A stretch of 64,000 nt of DNA, taken from NCBI RefSeq assembly GCF_001540865.1, contig NC_033636.1, positions 9,198,192 through 9,262,191 on the forward strand, read 5' to 3'. A model generated the notes under the pieces. The model had not been told where the DNA came from, did no database searches, and was given only the letters and a program-made list of their open reading frames with translations. The stretch's first letter is position 1. Each line of letters starts with the position of its first letter. This document shows, piece by piece, positions 51,343 through 63,875 of the stretch. The position numbers were made by a program, and so were the translations under genes. This DNA is from Ananas comosus (taxonomy: Eukaryota; Streptophyta; Magnoliopsida; Poales; Bromeliaceae).

Positions 51343-53152
51343 GTGGCGCTGAGACGTATCGAGAAGCTTCAGTGCACAGCATTACATGCCAATGCATCGT
51401 TTTCGCTGAGGTTCCGCCATAAGCGCTGTTCCTCAACAAGATGTAACTCTCATTCTTCCGTATATGAAGAGGAAACATGGAGGGAAACTTGCATGATTAC
51501 ACCTCATCTACTCCGATATTGCATGCTGTGTACCTTTTTTTTAAGTATAATTATTTTATCACTTCTAAACTAACTGTTTCTATGCTTAGCTTGGTATCGA
51601 GCTCTATCTTATCTAATGCTATTAGATAGAATGGAGTTGAGAAAAAGTATATAGGGACATGCTTCTGTATTCTCCGATAGGACCGCAGAAAATATATCGT
51701 AATCGACTAACTGCAATATGCGAAACACAATATTACGTATGAAAATAAATATGGTATTTTTTCATCGTCGTTTCTCACCGCACGTAACGCAATCTTCCCG
51801 CCATCTAAAATGAAGCCCTAGTGTAAGTGGCAAAGGATTTGATGGTTGGTGTCTGAGATTTTAATTTTGAAATCTTGTTGCTTTACTTTTTTCAGGCAAA
51901 TTTATTTATGAAAATGAACGAAACAGCTAGGATACTATTTTTCAATCTAAGATGTACGGAAGCTCAGAAACTAAACTATTTAAGTGAGAAAATACAGTAG
52001 GCAAGTCGCAATATAAGGATAGTACGAGGACGAACAATACACTTTACCCAAATATATAATATGAAATGGGGGTCTTGGACTGTGTGGACTATTCTACAGT
52101 GGGAATGGGAATTTGAGGGAATGTGAGGTCAAAGAAGGAGAAAAAGAAGGGAAAACTGCTGCATAAGTGTGCATGCCTCAGCAGAGCAGTATCGCAAGAG
52201 AGGGGCTGCCAGAACCCGCAGCAGCAACACCCTCTGCGTGCGGGCCGCCACAGCACCAACAGCAGCACCCATAGAAGAATAACTAAGACCTCCGCGCCCC
52301 CAGCGTCGAATCCCACAGTCGCGTCGTGGTAAGAATGTTCCGGCCCAAGACATCATGTGTCCTAGAGTGGTTGTCAAATATCCGCTTGTTCCGTTCATTC
52401 CAGAGATCCCAGCAACATGCCGAGAAGACGAGGTCGAAAAAAGCTTTATTACGCCCAAAGAGTGTCCTTCTAGCTTTGCTCCAGCGGTCCCCCAGCTCCC
52501 AAACCGAGTCGTCCATCAAGATTAGATCACCGATGGAGGGACCTAGCAACCAGATCCAGAGGGAAGAGGCAAAAGGACATCGAAAAAGTAGATGTTGTAG
52601 TGACTCGGCATCGGAGTTGCACAAAACACAGATGGAGGGACCATGCCAACCTCTATTCGCTAATAAGTCCACTGTGAGCAGTTTGTTACGCGCAGCAAGC
52701 TACAAAAAAACTTTGATCCTGAGAGGGATCTTAAGTTTCCAGAGAAAAGGTAACTTAAAAGGTAACTTGTTTTGTTACCATTACTGTGGTCTGTCTTTTT
52801 GTCCCCCTTTTGTTCTCTCGCTCCTCTCTGTTTCCCCGCTGTTCCCCTCTTCAAATAGGGTATATCCCTGTTTAATCAAAAAAAAAAAGAAGGAGAAAAA
52901 GAAAAAGAAAAGAAAATAAAAAAGGGAGTAAGAAAGAAGCTTGGAGTTTCCTAACGGGTCCTATTGTGGATGTACACTAGTATTTGAATTTTATTTATTT
53001 ACATCTAATAAGTATCACTTTATGGATGGACTAGGAATTGTAAAGGGTGGCTATCAAACCAAGCATGGGGGAGAAAAAGAGTCATGGCACAAACACGAGT
53101 TATTGACCTCATGCTCCAAATTTCATTAGTTCAAAAAAAATGAAAAACCCAA
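51343..53152 (+). repeat. Direct duplication, unit 2, carrying a LINE
   Basis: The second copy of the block at 50030-51112, beginning right after the N at 51339. It carries a LINE insertion (52149-52885) and a fuller version of the decayed SINE (51822-51950). Without the LINE its length is nearly that of unit 1. Confidence 0.85.
52149..52885. mobile_element. LINE insertion with 5' inversion and 18-bp TSD
   Basis: The minus strand at about 52743-52283 encodes a LINE zinc-knuckle region (WKLKIPLRIKVF, then LLTVDLLANRGWHGPSICVL and SLQHLLFRC...W). An in-frame TAG replaces a conserved Trp. The right-hand part (about 52744-52885) instead runs on the plus strand, with a pyrimidine-rich 3' UTR and a poly-A tail. 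This is the layout of a twin-primed insertion with an inverted 5' part. The direct repeat AAAGAAGGAGAAAAAGAA lies at 52131-52148 and 52886-52903. The empty site is at 50803-50820. Confidence 0.85.
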
Positions 53153-56100
53153 AAGCACTTTTACAAGTTGTTGGTTTGGCTATAGCTTTTACAGAAGTAC
53201 ATCACACGCAATAATTTATTTATTTAATTTGAAAAAAAAAGAAGACACACTATAGGTTTTATTGGAGTTTTTTTAACTTCGGGGACATGGAATAACCGAA
53301 TATTCAACAATTTTAAGCAATCAGAGTATTTTTCGCTCGGGTTTGAAGCTCACTTTTTGCTTTCGCACAGAGCGGATGAAACAACAAGTATAAAGAAAAA
53401 CAAGCCAAACAAACAAAGTTTAGAAAAATATTTCAACTTTTCGCTGCACTAAAATTTTAAACTTTTTATTTTATATTTGGTATTCTCATCAGTAAAAGAA
53501 AATGTTATTTTAATGCTAGACTTCATAGTTAACTTGTCCAAGTTGCAGACAAGTTAAATTCACGTTTTTTTGTTTCTTTATCAGTTTAATTTTAGGTAAA
53601 AAAACATGCTGAATTTATCTGAGCTATGGATTACATGGAATTGGTTATCTAATCTTTCAAAATTTTAATTTTGCAGTCAATCTTTCAATTTGTTTAATTT
53701 GAGTCAATTAACGGTACTTTGACTTTAAATTTAAATATTTTCATTCATATTTAGTTAGTATAATTTATGTAATTTGTACAACTATTATTTTTTGTTAAAG
53801 TAAAGTTTAAATTTTGAGCCTAAGAACTATTAACTAATTCAAATTAAACAAATTGAGAGATTAGATACTAAAATTAAAATTTTAAAAATTAAATAATCAA
53901 TTCAAAATAATTTGNAAAAAAAAAAAAGTCACAGCCCGGCCTTAGGGGGATCGGAGGCGAGGAAGGTGGGGGGGCCGGCGGCGACGCCGCTCTGTCTTCG
54001 CCGCTCTATGGGAAGAGAAAGAAAAAAAAGAACGAGAGAAAAAAAAAGAAAAGAAAAAGGTATAAGGGCACCTCCGCTCCGTTTTTGCCGCTCTCTGGGA
54101 AGAAAAAGAAAAAAGAACGAGAGAAAAAAAAGGAGAGAGAAAGAGGAAAGAGAAAAATGTATAAGGGTATTTTGGTCAGTTTGCTGAAAAAGCGGACCGA
54201 ATCTGCAAAAGCCAAAAAGATGACCCGATTTTGCAAAAGCCCAAAATAAGTGAATTTTTTATGCAAATTGGCCAAATAATTTATTGTTCAGATAAACTTT
54301 TTTTTTTTCTTAGCTTTAAATTGACATCTCGCACGCTGTTTATTGAGCCTGATGGTCGTTGTGTGGGGACGTTCTCCCCTAACGAAACACAACGAATTTA
54401 AGTACTATTTTTAGAAACGTGTGTTATTACTACAAAAATCGTGCAAAAAATTAATTGTACGGGCCATGATAAATGGATAGTTGTTGGATTGATGTGATTG
54501 GACAGGTAAAATTTGTACTACGGCTTAGTTTGGTATTGAGACCTATCTAACGCTATTTGATAAAATGGAGTTGAGAAAAAAGCATATAGGGATATTTTCT
54601 GCGTTCTCCGATGGGACCGCAGAAAATATATTGTAACCGACTCATCTCGATATGCGGAACGCAATATTACGTATGGAAAAAAAAATGGTATTTTTCCAAC
54701 GTACTTTCTCACCGCACGTAACGCAATCTTTCTACAATCCTAAGCCTACATAATTATGAAATGGCTGCGAACTTAGGATTGATTCTGATATTGTATTATT
54801 CAAAATTAATCTAATAAAAAGTTATTTAGATCAAAACTTAATTTTAATTTACTGCTACAGGCAAAATTTCAAATTTTTTATAACATTTTTAGCATAATAT
54901 ATAAAAGTTATTTCAGACGCTGAGAAAAACCGCCGCTTAGGTAATAGATAAACTCAATTGTGCTTGAGATCTTCAAGTTGCCCTCATCAACTAATACCAT
55001 TTTTAATTGAGAGAAATTGTTAAATTGCGTTTGCAAGTCATGTACAAAGTATTAATTTTTTGACAACCACATTGGAATACAAACAAAAAACATGCTACAT
55101 TAATAAATGAATCAAGTAAACAAAAGTCTACATGTTAGTTTGAATTTGGCATGCATATTGTCACACCAAAAACGATAGATTTGACCATTCCTTGGAACAT
55201 AATAAAAAATTGAATTAATAGTAAGCAGTCGCAGCACAATACTAGGTAGATCTGATCTAAGTAACTCCAGTGTTTAATTTACTTTAAATATTTGTCACCT
55301 GAAATAAATATCGATCATGATTCGAAAATTTTTTAACTACTTTCGTTCGAGTGTATGGTAGAGATCGATCGGGTGAAAAACATTGTCATGCGCACTAATT
55401 AAAAAGATTACGAATGAGACAATGCAATCGCAGAATGAAAAATGAACGAAGAATCTCGCAGCATGCCTGTAGGGGGTTTAGGACTAATTCTTATATATAG
55501 TACATGACCGGAAAAATTGATCTCTCGGATTAGTAGGCTAGGACATAAATTAAGGCACGAAATGGTTACGAGTCATAATTTCTACATGCCATTTCAAATA
55601 TATCATTGCACACTCACCGGAACGAGAACAAAGTTACCAAATCCGCATAATAAGTCAACAGCTAATTATAAATTAAGTGCAGTAGATAAAACCCCCACTA
55701 GATACTGGAACTCCAGAAGATGTATTTTTGTTGTTTCTCAGGAGAAACGAACCAATTGAAGTGAACAAGTCAAAATTTGATAGATATCAATTTGAAATAC
55801 ATGCAAGGTTGAATGGACCAAATTAACTGCTTCTACATACGAACCTCTAGTTTGAATGTGAAGCAAAGATCTCAAACGCAATCACGGCGCCTCCTCAAGA
55901 TCGAAGCACTTGAAATACAAGCCACAACACTAAACGTCATTGAGGGGGCTTTTATAAGCAAGGAAAAGGTGTTGTGAGTGACTCTAACTTTGAAACAAAG
56001 ACAAAAAAAGGGAAAAAAAAAGGTACGAATTAATGAAGATNAAAAAAAAAAAAAAAAAAAAGATACGGATTAATTAAGATTTATATTCAAATTAGAAATT

Positions 56101-56627
56101 TATTAAAAATATTATTGATAAGCCAGCAAAGATGGCATGTGATAATAGCAGTTGATTAAAAAGAATTAATTATATCAGAATAAAAACTTAAGCTAATAGA
56201 TGGGGGTATAAACAAGGTAGAGCATATCTTAAGACCAGCTAAACCACCCTATTTCCACGTAGCATATATAATTTGAGCGTAGTTGGAGGAAATCGAACCA
56301 ATACAAAATCGGACGAAACAAAATGGGACTTGGCCCAAAATGTGAAATAATTAGGCTTCGAACTTGAAAGTTTGAACAGTGTTTAAATTAAATAGGAGAA
56401 AATTAATAATGCGAGAAGCCTGATGTGATTCGAACCAAGAACCTCCTATTTTGATATTATGTGAAATAACCGCTGTACTTTAAAAGTTTAAGTTTATAGA
56501 GAACGGTGTTTAAATATTTTTATATTTAATAAGTAACTTATATTCTTAATATCAATGTAACAAATGAAGTTTAAGCTGATGATATACTTTGAGTTGCATA
56601 TATCCTGAATACACCTGTAGCATCACT
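53153..56627. other. Intergenic, transposon remnants, no gene
   Basis: At 53950-54150 a purine-rich block repeats about twice (CGCTCT...GGGAAGA...AAAGAACGAGAG). A MITE-like unit shared with the 50 kb duplication lies at 54530-54745. Near 56010-56085 a phrase (A-run, then ACGAATTAATGAAGAT) is repeated around an N at 56041. A dispersed repeat lies at about 56450-56530. No coding sequence was supported. Confidence 0.5.
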
Positions 56628-58411
56628 TGTTAGAAAATTGCGTACGTTAAAGACGCAGCTGAAAAGAAAATCAAACAAATTTGATTTTGAAAAACTTTCG
56701 AGATCCAATCTCAAAAATCACACAATTAGGATCCCTCATGTTCTTTAAGATTAAAGGAGAATAGCAAGATCGAATCTTTATCTTTTTCGCAAATAGATCT
56801 TCACCTCTACTTAATTATTGTGGAATTTGGTTCTTTTGAAGTCGCACACTCGTCCGGCCTCTATAGGTATCCACACGAGGTTCTTGATTTGACCGATATC
56901 CTTACCGGAATGCTAGCTCCCTTCCAAAAGGACGTTTTTTTGCTAGAAGATGGAAAAGAGAGGAGAAGAGAGATGACGGCTCGGATTTTCTAAAAACTCC
57001 CGTATATCGTTATATAGAAGAATATAATCCTCTATTTAATAATATAATAACCTTTAAGGATAAGTACAAATCTAGATTTAAATTTATCATTTGCTTAATT
57101 GGTTAGATCGATCAGATCCTAATTTGATTTAATTTGAACTTTATATTAATTTGATCATATCAAATTAATAATACAATATTTGCACATAAGCCCTCTTATA
57201 ATTTACTAACTATTAGTAAGTCCTCTCTAGTAACATTTACACTTTAATACCACTAATTTATAACAATTATAAATTAGTCCAATTATCAACATATTGACAA
57301 TTAGGTCCTCCGACGATGCAAAAATCGCTATCTAGCTAGCTATCTGATCAATCACAATCTCTTATGTGTGTGACCCTATAGATTCTATTCTATCTGGTAG
57401 TTAGATATATTTTGATTACTATCAACAATATCACTGAAACTCTTTTCAGTGGATCGGAACAATTCCAACTCAGCCCAATGAGAATTATCGATCATCTAGA
57501 TAATTCTCATGAGTCTCACAATCCACCAGTGACACTTAGCAACATGTAGTGTCATTCCAGTAGAATGGAATACTGAACCTCTTGGTGCAGTTACCGTATA
57601 ATACAGTCTTTCTATCATGAGTCCTGACTAGACGGAGGTTATGGAATAACTCGGCAACCCCATCGTCTGTCATATGTTAAATTTATTCGACTCGAGTTTC
57701 TAATATCAGAAACTCTTTTCCGCTATTAACTCTGCCCTGGCCAAGATCTTCTAAATTCGGTCTCATAAATCATATAGGACTAACACCCCTATCTATCAAG
57801 AGAGATAGATTTCATCTAAGTGCACGCCATATTTCTACAATGAACCTACTGCACCCAACATACACCGCAAGGATCCGAATGGCTAGGGATCAAGTGTATG
57901 TACAGTCAAACTACAGTAACCTCATTGTGAATAGCGGAGACATCGCAGGTCAAAGGACCAGTCACACTACTGTAACATTGAGTAAGTCACTAACGAGTGA
58001 GCAGACATTTAAGTGACTTCTCGCGTTGGTCACGCTCGGTATCCTTATTCTCTAATAACCACCTGCATATTCGCTTCAGTGTCCCTACACTGTCGACTCG
58101 AGACTCGTCTACCCAAAGAGGGAAGCGACCTATGCACCAATCTAATCAGATCAATCACCGTCCCGGTGATAGATCCATTGATCGGGAGCATTTAGGAATT
58201 AACCACCAATAATACATGTCTCAAATTCTCAACTCTTGAGAATATATGTCATCATCTTATTAATTGTTTGGACGATTCATGAACACATACACAATATGAA
58301 TAAAAATAAGAACCCAAATTTATTTATAATATTTTAAAATCAAATAAAAATTTATATTCTAAAAAAAATATATATGTCAGTCTGATTCACTTCTACAGCA
58401 TACATCTAACA
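56628..58411. mobile_element. Solo LTR, 1784 bp
   Basis: The block begins TGTTAGA and ends TCTAACA, the canonical TG...CA with 7-bp inverted tips. It is flanked by the 5-bp direct repeat TCACT at 56623-56627 and 58412-58416. There is no coding content and no primer-binding site beyond the end. A TSD around a single LTR means it arose by LTR-LTR recombination. The superfamily (Copia or Gypsy) cannot be told from the LTR alone. Confidence 0.8.
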
Positions 58412-58456
58412 TCACTATATATACAAAAAAAAAAGAAAAAAAAAAAGAGGAGGAAT

Positions 58457-58972
58457 CACTACAACAGAATTAGGTTATAGGGACACATGTTTGGGACACT
58501 TTTGAGTAAATGTCCCATTTATTCTAAAACTTAAAAAAACATCTACTAATGCCTAAATATAAAGCCCAATCCAACCAAAAATAAAAGATTACTCTACTCA
58601 ACCCACCACACCCAATCCATTTGGCCTGATTACGAACAGAATAGAAAAAAAAAAGAAAAATCAATTACCATCTTTTCTTCTCTCTTCACTCAATCCACTG
58701 AAATTCTAGACGAAAAGCCTTTCCTGTCGTCCTCCTCCGCCATCGCAGCCAACGAGATAGAGTTTCGGAGGTTGCTAAATGCTTAAATAAGTGTTGGTAA
58801 ATTAGCAGCACTCTTTTAGGTTATAGCGACACTCTTTAACTGTCACTATATACCTAGCGACCCCACATATAGCAACACTTTTTAAAAGTGTCGGTAATTT
58901 AAGGCTAGCAGCACTTTTCTGACATATACTATATTTAGAAAGTGTCGCTATAGACCGTTTTTGTTGTACGTG
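58457..58972. mobile_element. Non-autonomous CACTA (En/Spm) element, 516 bp
   Basis: It begins CACTACAACAGAATTAGG and ends CCGTTTTTGTTGTACGTG, an imperfect inverse of the CACTA start. It is flanked by the 3-bp TSD AAT (58454-58456 and 58973-58975). Several subterminal copies of AGTGTCG/CGACACTT occur near both ends, as in CACTA elements. The interior carries no transposase. Confidence 0.8.
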
Positions 58973-58975
58973 AAT

Positions 58976-61170
58976 GAGACCATTAATTAGTTTCTACTGC
59001 GCATGCACGCGGCAACTGGAAAAAGTGCTTCGCGGAAAATATTGCTTTTGTTGCGCTGTGCATGAAATGACGAGCAACTTTGAAACTACAGGGAAAGAGA
59101 GAGTTGCTGTCACAAAAGGCGTGGAGTTTGGGTGCGGGTCCGAGTCACGAATCCATACTAAAATGTTGGGTGTGGAATTTAGACTCGTACGTAGGTTTCA
59201 ACTGAAGACTGCGTATCCTTCGGTTCAAAACAGGTACGTAAATTATTCCGAGGATCTAAATTTCGAACCTTCTATATATATAATATATATATAATAAATT
59301 ATAGATATATATATTCAGATATCATGTTAAATAATATGAAATAGTTGTTAATCTTCAGAAGGTTAAACTAACGTAGAATAGTAATCTTTAATATTAATAT
59401 TACAGTATATATGATGAATTTCATTTGGAGAAAAAGAAAAATAAAGTTGAGGAGGACATTTGAAAATTGAGTATAGGTGGTGGGGTCTCCATACATTTTT
59501 ACTTTTAAAAATGATCAACTCTCATGTATAGTGGAGAGCCACTATAAGATTTGTATACCTAAATTAGGTTCTAGGCTTTTGGTGTGCTCTGAGGAGGTTA
59601 GCAAATTAAATGAGAAGTGCTTTTAACAATGTAATTAAAGTGAGTTTTGTAACTTTTTTTCTTTTGGTTTTTCGGGTCATTAGGAACTAGCTAGCTTTAA
59701 AAAGATTAATTTGATGCCACGAATACAATTGAAATGGCGCAAATTCTCTACGGACTAGCATACAGAAAGTTACTACGCACAAAGCTTACTACACGCAAAC
59801 GAATATGGTCGCCAATGTGGGTTTTTGATGAGTGGAATTAATGAGTCTTCTCATCCGCTTAATCTGACTTTGTAAGTTGAGCATCGACTAGATCACAATA
59901 ATACGCCTCAAAAGGCTCTCTCTTTTCAGATGAACGTGAACCGATCTGCGCATATAGATAAACTTTAGCTGGTTCTCACGACGTGTTTTTGTTGGGCTGA
60001 TGTGAAAATCTTTTGCAAATAAATTACGTTCTTTTCCTTTTTTAGGATGCACACTAGATTAGGTTTGTCTCCTTAAAAGAAATGAAAATTTTATTCTAGT
60101 GCTAATGATGATGATGATGATGCTATACTGTGCGTTCTACGTAGGCATGTCGCACAATATTACTTTGTGGGTTTAATATATTACTCAATCCAATATCAAA
60201 AGTTATTAAATTAATTAGCTTTATATACCTAGATGTCTAGGACATGTGTGTGGCTTGAGCCTGTTTAATTTTGGACTCTTTACTCGCACCAATAGAAAAC
60301 ATTAAACTTTTTAATTTTTTTATACACCTATAAGCTTGTACAACTTCTAGGCACTTAATTTTTTCTTTTTTTAAAGTTAAACATTTGTTTTCGCCTTTTA
60401 AGTTGACAATATTCTGAAAACTAAGCCAAATTATATGTCGATGGTCATTTGGTGTAGCTTTTAAAGTACTTTTTTTTACCCTAAAAACAAAAAACTTTCT
60501 ACATGTGAAATTCAAACTAACTTTATTAGAGAAAAGTTAGGAAATTATAGTTGATTAAAAATCTTTTATGTTTAATTACATATCTCTCCAGTAAACAACT
60601 CTAGCAATCAGTTCCGATCACTAAGAATATCGTGCTGTGCCAAACATGTCCTACTTCACAGATCTCTTGCATGACTATATGCAACTTTTGAAAACCAGAA
60701 ACAGGTTTGGATTCACACCAACTTGTTGAAATTAGTGATGAAAAGCTAGCAAACATATGCAAGGAAATCGAAGGTGAAAATCGATCGAATATGTAGCAGA
60801 AAAAAAGAAAAAACAAGGAGTTAGGAATTTCATAAAAAGTACTTGCAGCCTCCTTGATTCCTGATAAAATGTGAAAGGCAAACATGTGCAAGAAAATTGT
60901 AATCAAGCTGTCAATGGGCTTCGTACTTTTGGTAGAACAATATTAATAATCTCTTTTGGGGTTGGAATTAAGCTAAATTGCAATTTTGGCCCTCAAACTA
61001 TGAACGTACGTTGCATTTTGATTCTCAAAATTTTAATTTATTATAAGAAAAAACTTCAAATATCCCCCGTGGTTTCGCACTTTCGCACTTTATTACCCCG
61101 TGATTTAAAGTGTATCAAGTTAGTATCATGTGGTTTCGCATTTTCTCACTTTAGTACCCTGTGGTTTAAT
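58976..61170. other. Intergenic DNA, no gene
   Basis: AT-rich. A copy of the dispersed repeat seen at 862 lies near 59318-59400, a GAT microsatellite at about 60108-60122, and the left half of the Mutator-like MITE family at about 61050-61170. The reading frames are short and without domains. Confidence 0.45.
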
Positions 61171-61177
61171 ATTTCTT

Positions 61178-61873
61178 GCGTGGGTCAAATTCCAGACCTT
61201 CTAATCTGCTTCTAGAAATACCAATCATCTACGCAAACAAACCTATAAACCCCACTCCAAAAAATCTTTTCTACACTTGTCGTTTATTTCACTACTCCAA
61301 AGGCTAAAAGACAGCACACAAGGGGTCCGAATTCCGGACCTTCTAATCTGCTATTTCGGACCTTCGAATCCTAGTTGATTCACATTTTTAGCTAGTTTAT
61401 TTCTAAATGAAATAAAATGAAGCGGGTAGCATACTAGCTATCTCTCAAAAAACAAAAAAAATCAAATATCTAGGCAAGTCAGTGGTGCTAATTAACATGC
61501 CCGTCACTTGTCATTCTTTGCGGCCAACTCCTTTTTGGCTTACCTGCCACCACCACCACTTCCATCATTGCGTGGGTCGAATTCCAGACCTTCTAAGATG
61601 CTTCTGGATATACCAATCATCTACGCAAACAAACCTATAAACCCCACTCCAAAAAATCTTTTCTACACTTGTCACTTATTTCACTACTCCAAAGGCCGAA
61701 AGCCGGCACGCATGCAAGGGGTCTGAATTCCGAACCTTCTAATCCACTGTTCAGCAATATCAAATATCTGGACAAGTCAGTGGTGATAATTAACATGGCC
61801 GTCACTTTTCACTCTTCGGTTCTGCACCCAACTCCTCTTTGGCTCTCTAGTCACCACCAGTACTTCCATCATC
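61178..61873 (+). repeat. Tandem duplication of about 300 bp with a SINE in one unit
   Basis: Unit 1 (61178-61569) and unit 2 (61570-61873) share CGTGGGTC...ATTCCAGACC, TATAAACCCCACTCCAAAAA, and ATCAAATATCT...CAAGTCAGTGGT. Unit 1 is about 90 bp longer because a SINE 3' half (61358-61455) was inserted between TCTGCTATT and CAAATATC. Confidence 0.8.
61358..61455 (+). mobile_element. 5'-truncated SINE
   Basis: It starts inside the B-box region (CTTCGAATCCTAGTTG) and continues through the body (TTCTAAATGAAATAAAATG) to the tail TAGCATACTAGCTATCTCTC and an A-run. It is absent from unit 2 of the surrounding duplication. Confidence 0.8.
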
Positions 61874-61890
61874 TCCTTCGTTAATTTGTT

Positions 61891-62049
61891 TTTTTTTTTT
61901 TGAAAGATAGGTAGCGTGCTATCCGTTTCGTTTATTTCATTTAGAAATAAATTTAGCTACAAATGTGAATCAATTAGAATTCGAACTTAGGACTTCGAAT
62001 ATCAACTATCAAATTCTTTGCCATTTGCTGTAGGGACGGTCGGTCCCTT
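61891..62049 (-). mobile_element. SINE copy with 11-bp TSD, minus strand
   Basis: Read on the minus strand it runs from GGGACCGACCGTCCCTACAG through the A and B boxes to GATAGCACGCTACC-type tail and a poly-A run. GTTAATTTGTT is duplicated at 61880-61890 and 62050-62060. Confidence 0.85.
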
Positions 62050-62308
62050 GTTAATTTGTTGTGAGCTGTGAATGATGAATACATATTATTATATTATATT
62101 ATATAAAATATGTACATATTTAGTTCAAGTGGGAGGCTTCCTCGTGACAAAACGCAGCCAACCAAATTACACAACTTTCAGACCTCATCGCTGCTGTACG
62201 GAGACCAAACAAACCGCTTGAATAAAACGTGCATCACCCTCCCCGCTTTGTGCAATAGTGCTTATATCACTTATCCCAGTTATCTCTCACACTTGCTTTA
62301 AAACTAGT

Positions 62309-62336
<28 letters not shown>

Positions 62337-62342
<6 letters not shown>

Positions 62343-62595
62343 TAGGTTGGAATACTATTGATAGTAAAATATCTTTTTTGCTATCAAGTTTTTAATTTTC
62401 GGATGAGAAATTATAGGATTAGAATGATATTAGTCTTTTAGAGTTGAGTGGTCCTCCTCTCTAGAATTGAGTGGTCTCCATCGGGTTATAATATTTAATC
62501 CAATAGTTAGAAATGATAAAAAGTAATTGATCCAAAAGCTAAAAACTTAATAGCAAAAAAGATCTTTTACTATCAATAGTATTCTAGCCCAACTA
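62337..62595. mobile_element. Small foldback MITE in a TA microsatellite
   Basis: The left arm GGTTGGAATACTATTGATAG plus TAAAATATCTTTTTTGCTAT is mirrored by ATAGCAAAAAAGATCTTTTA and CTATCAATAGTATTCTAGCC on the right. TA repeats lie on both sides (62311-62330 and 62597-62640). Non-coding. Confidence 0.8.
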
Positions 62596-62609
62596 TATAT
62601 ATATATTAT

Positions 62610-62640
<31 letters not shown>

Positions 62641-62645
<5 letters not shown>

Positions 62646-62811
62646 CTACTTGATGACTTTATAATGATTTCGAAAATTATCAAATTATTTTCTAGAAGTT
62701 TCAAATACTTAGATCATGTTTAACGGTGTGGATCAATCATTTGAAAACTCTCAACATCGAAAACAAACTTATGAGTAGTAAGGTTCTATACTCATAAGAG
62801 TATAGTAACCC

Positions 62812-62815
<4 letters not shown>
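62641..62815. mobile_element. One-armed remnant of the long-TIR MITE
   Basis: It contains only a right-type arm (TAGATCATGTTTAACGGTGT, then AACATCGAAAACAAACTTATG) and is followed by (CT)n(TA)n. The left arm is missing. Confidence 0.6.
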
Positions 62816-62877
<62 letters not shown>

Positions 62878-63412
62878 GTTGAGCTCGATAGCAAACGGGC
62901 TCCGTTGCCACCCATTTGTTTTGGATGATGGAGCCTCCAAATTGACGATCGGTATCGTTGAAAATGATCTATACCACCTGACGTATCTAGAAATAAAATT
63001 TCATGTTTTTCCGATATTGTTCTTAATTTCATTCATCAAGTGGGCGTAAAAATAGACGGCTGAAAATGAATATCCTCTTAAAAATGATGATAGGAATTTT
63101 GTAATTAATCAAGATCGAGAGTGTAGATCTTGTTCTAAATAGTTTAAAAAATTTTCTAACCAAAATTCAATTGATTTGGATAGCTTTACACCGTTAAACG
63201 AGAAAACACCTCATATCGATCATTAAAATTACAAATTTTGAAACCCTTTGATCATTAGGTCAATGATATCGAAAATATTTGAAATTTAATTTCTAGGTAC
63301 TTCAAGTGATATAGATCATGTTCAACGGTGCCGATCGTTGATTTGAGGGCTCCATCATCGAAAACAAATGGGTGACAACAGAGCCCGTTTGCTACTGATA
63401 GCATTTCAGCTC

Positions 63413-63420
<8 letters not shown>
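62878..63420. mobile_element. Long-TIR MITE between CT/TA microsatellites (copy 5)
   Basis: Left arm GAGTTGAGCTCGATAGCAAA...GGGCTCCGTTGCC...GACGATCGGTATCGTTGAA, right arm TTCAACGGTGCCGATCG...GAGCCCGTTTGCTACTG...GCTCAACTC. Both sides have (CT)n followed by (TA)n. The arms are about 140 bp and the centre is unique. It belongs to the same superfamily as the copies at 30.5-33.6 kb. Confidence 0.8.
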
Positions 63421-63475
<55 letters not shown>

Positions 63476-63480
<5 letters not shown>

Positions 63481-63875
63481 TATCATATCAATACTCCGTA
63501 AAAATTTAATAATTATACAAAAGATTTATATTAATTATGTTTTGTGCGATCTCAGTAAATTTGCATATTTATTACTACTGTCTGCATAAACTAATCAATA
63601 ATCTTATGAGTACAATATTTTGAGATCAGGTATGTACAATTGTATGCATTGAGAGAAACTTATGCTTTGAGTTGACCAAGAGAACTTTTGATAAATCGCT
63701 AATGTGCTGATAAGCCAGTATAACACGTGGGACAAGCGTGCATGAATCAAGCTCAAAATTTTTTATATGATTTATGCCCACACATTAATAGTCTAATCCT
63801 ACAATCATACCAAAAATACCTAATTCATTAGCCTCATTTGAGAATATATATCTTCTAGAATAGTAGAAGCACTTA
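63476..63875. other. Intergenic DNA, no gene
   Basis: AT-rich sequence between a TA microsatellite and the MITE that is cut by the window end. Nothing further was recognised. Confidence 0.4.

Noticed and set aside
53912..54187. Lys/Arg-rich frame with many charged residues
   Set aside because: Translation of a purine-rich tandem repeat; no domain, no splice context.
57997..58212. Short frames inside the solo LTR
   Set aside because: Random frames in a non-coding LTR; overlapping frames show no domain.
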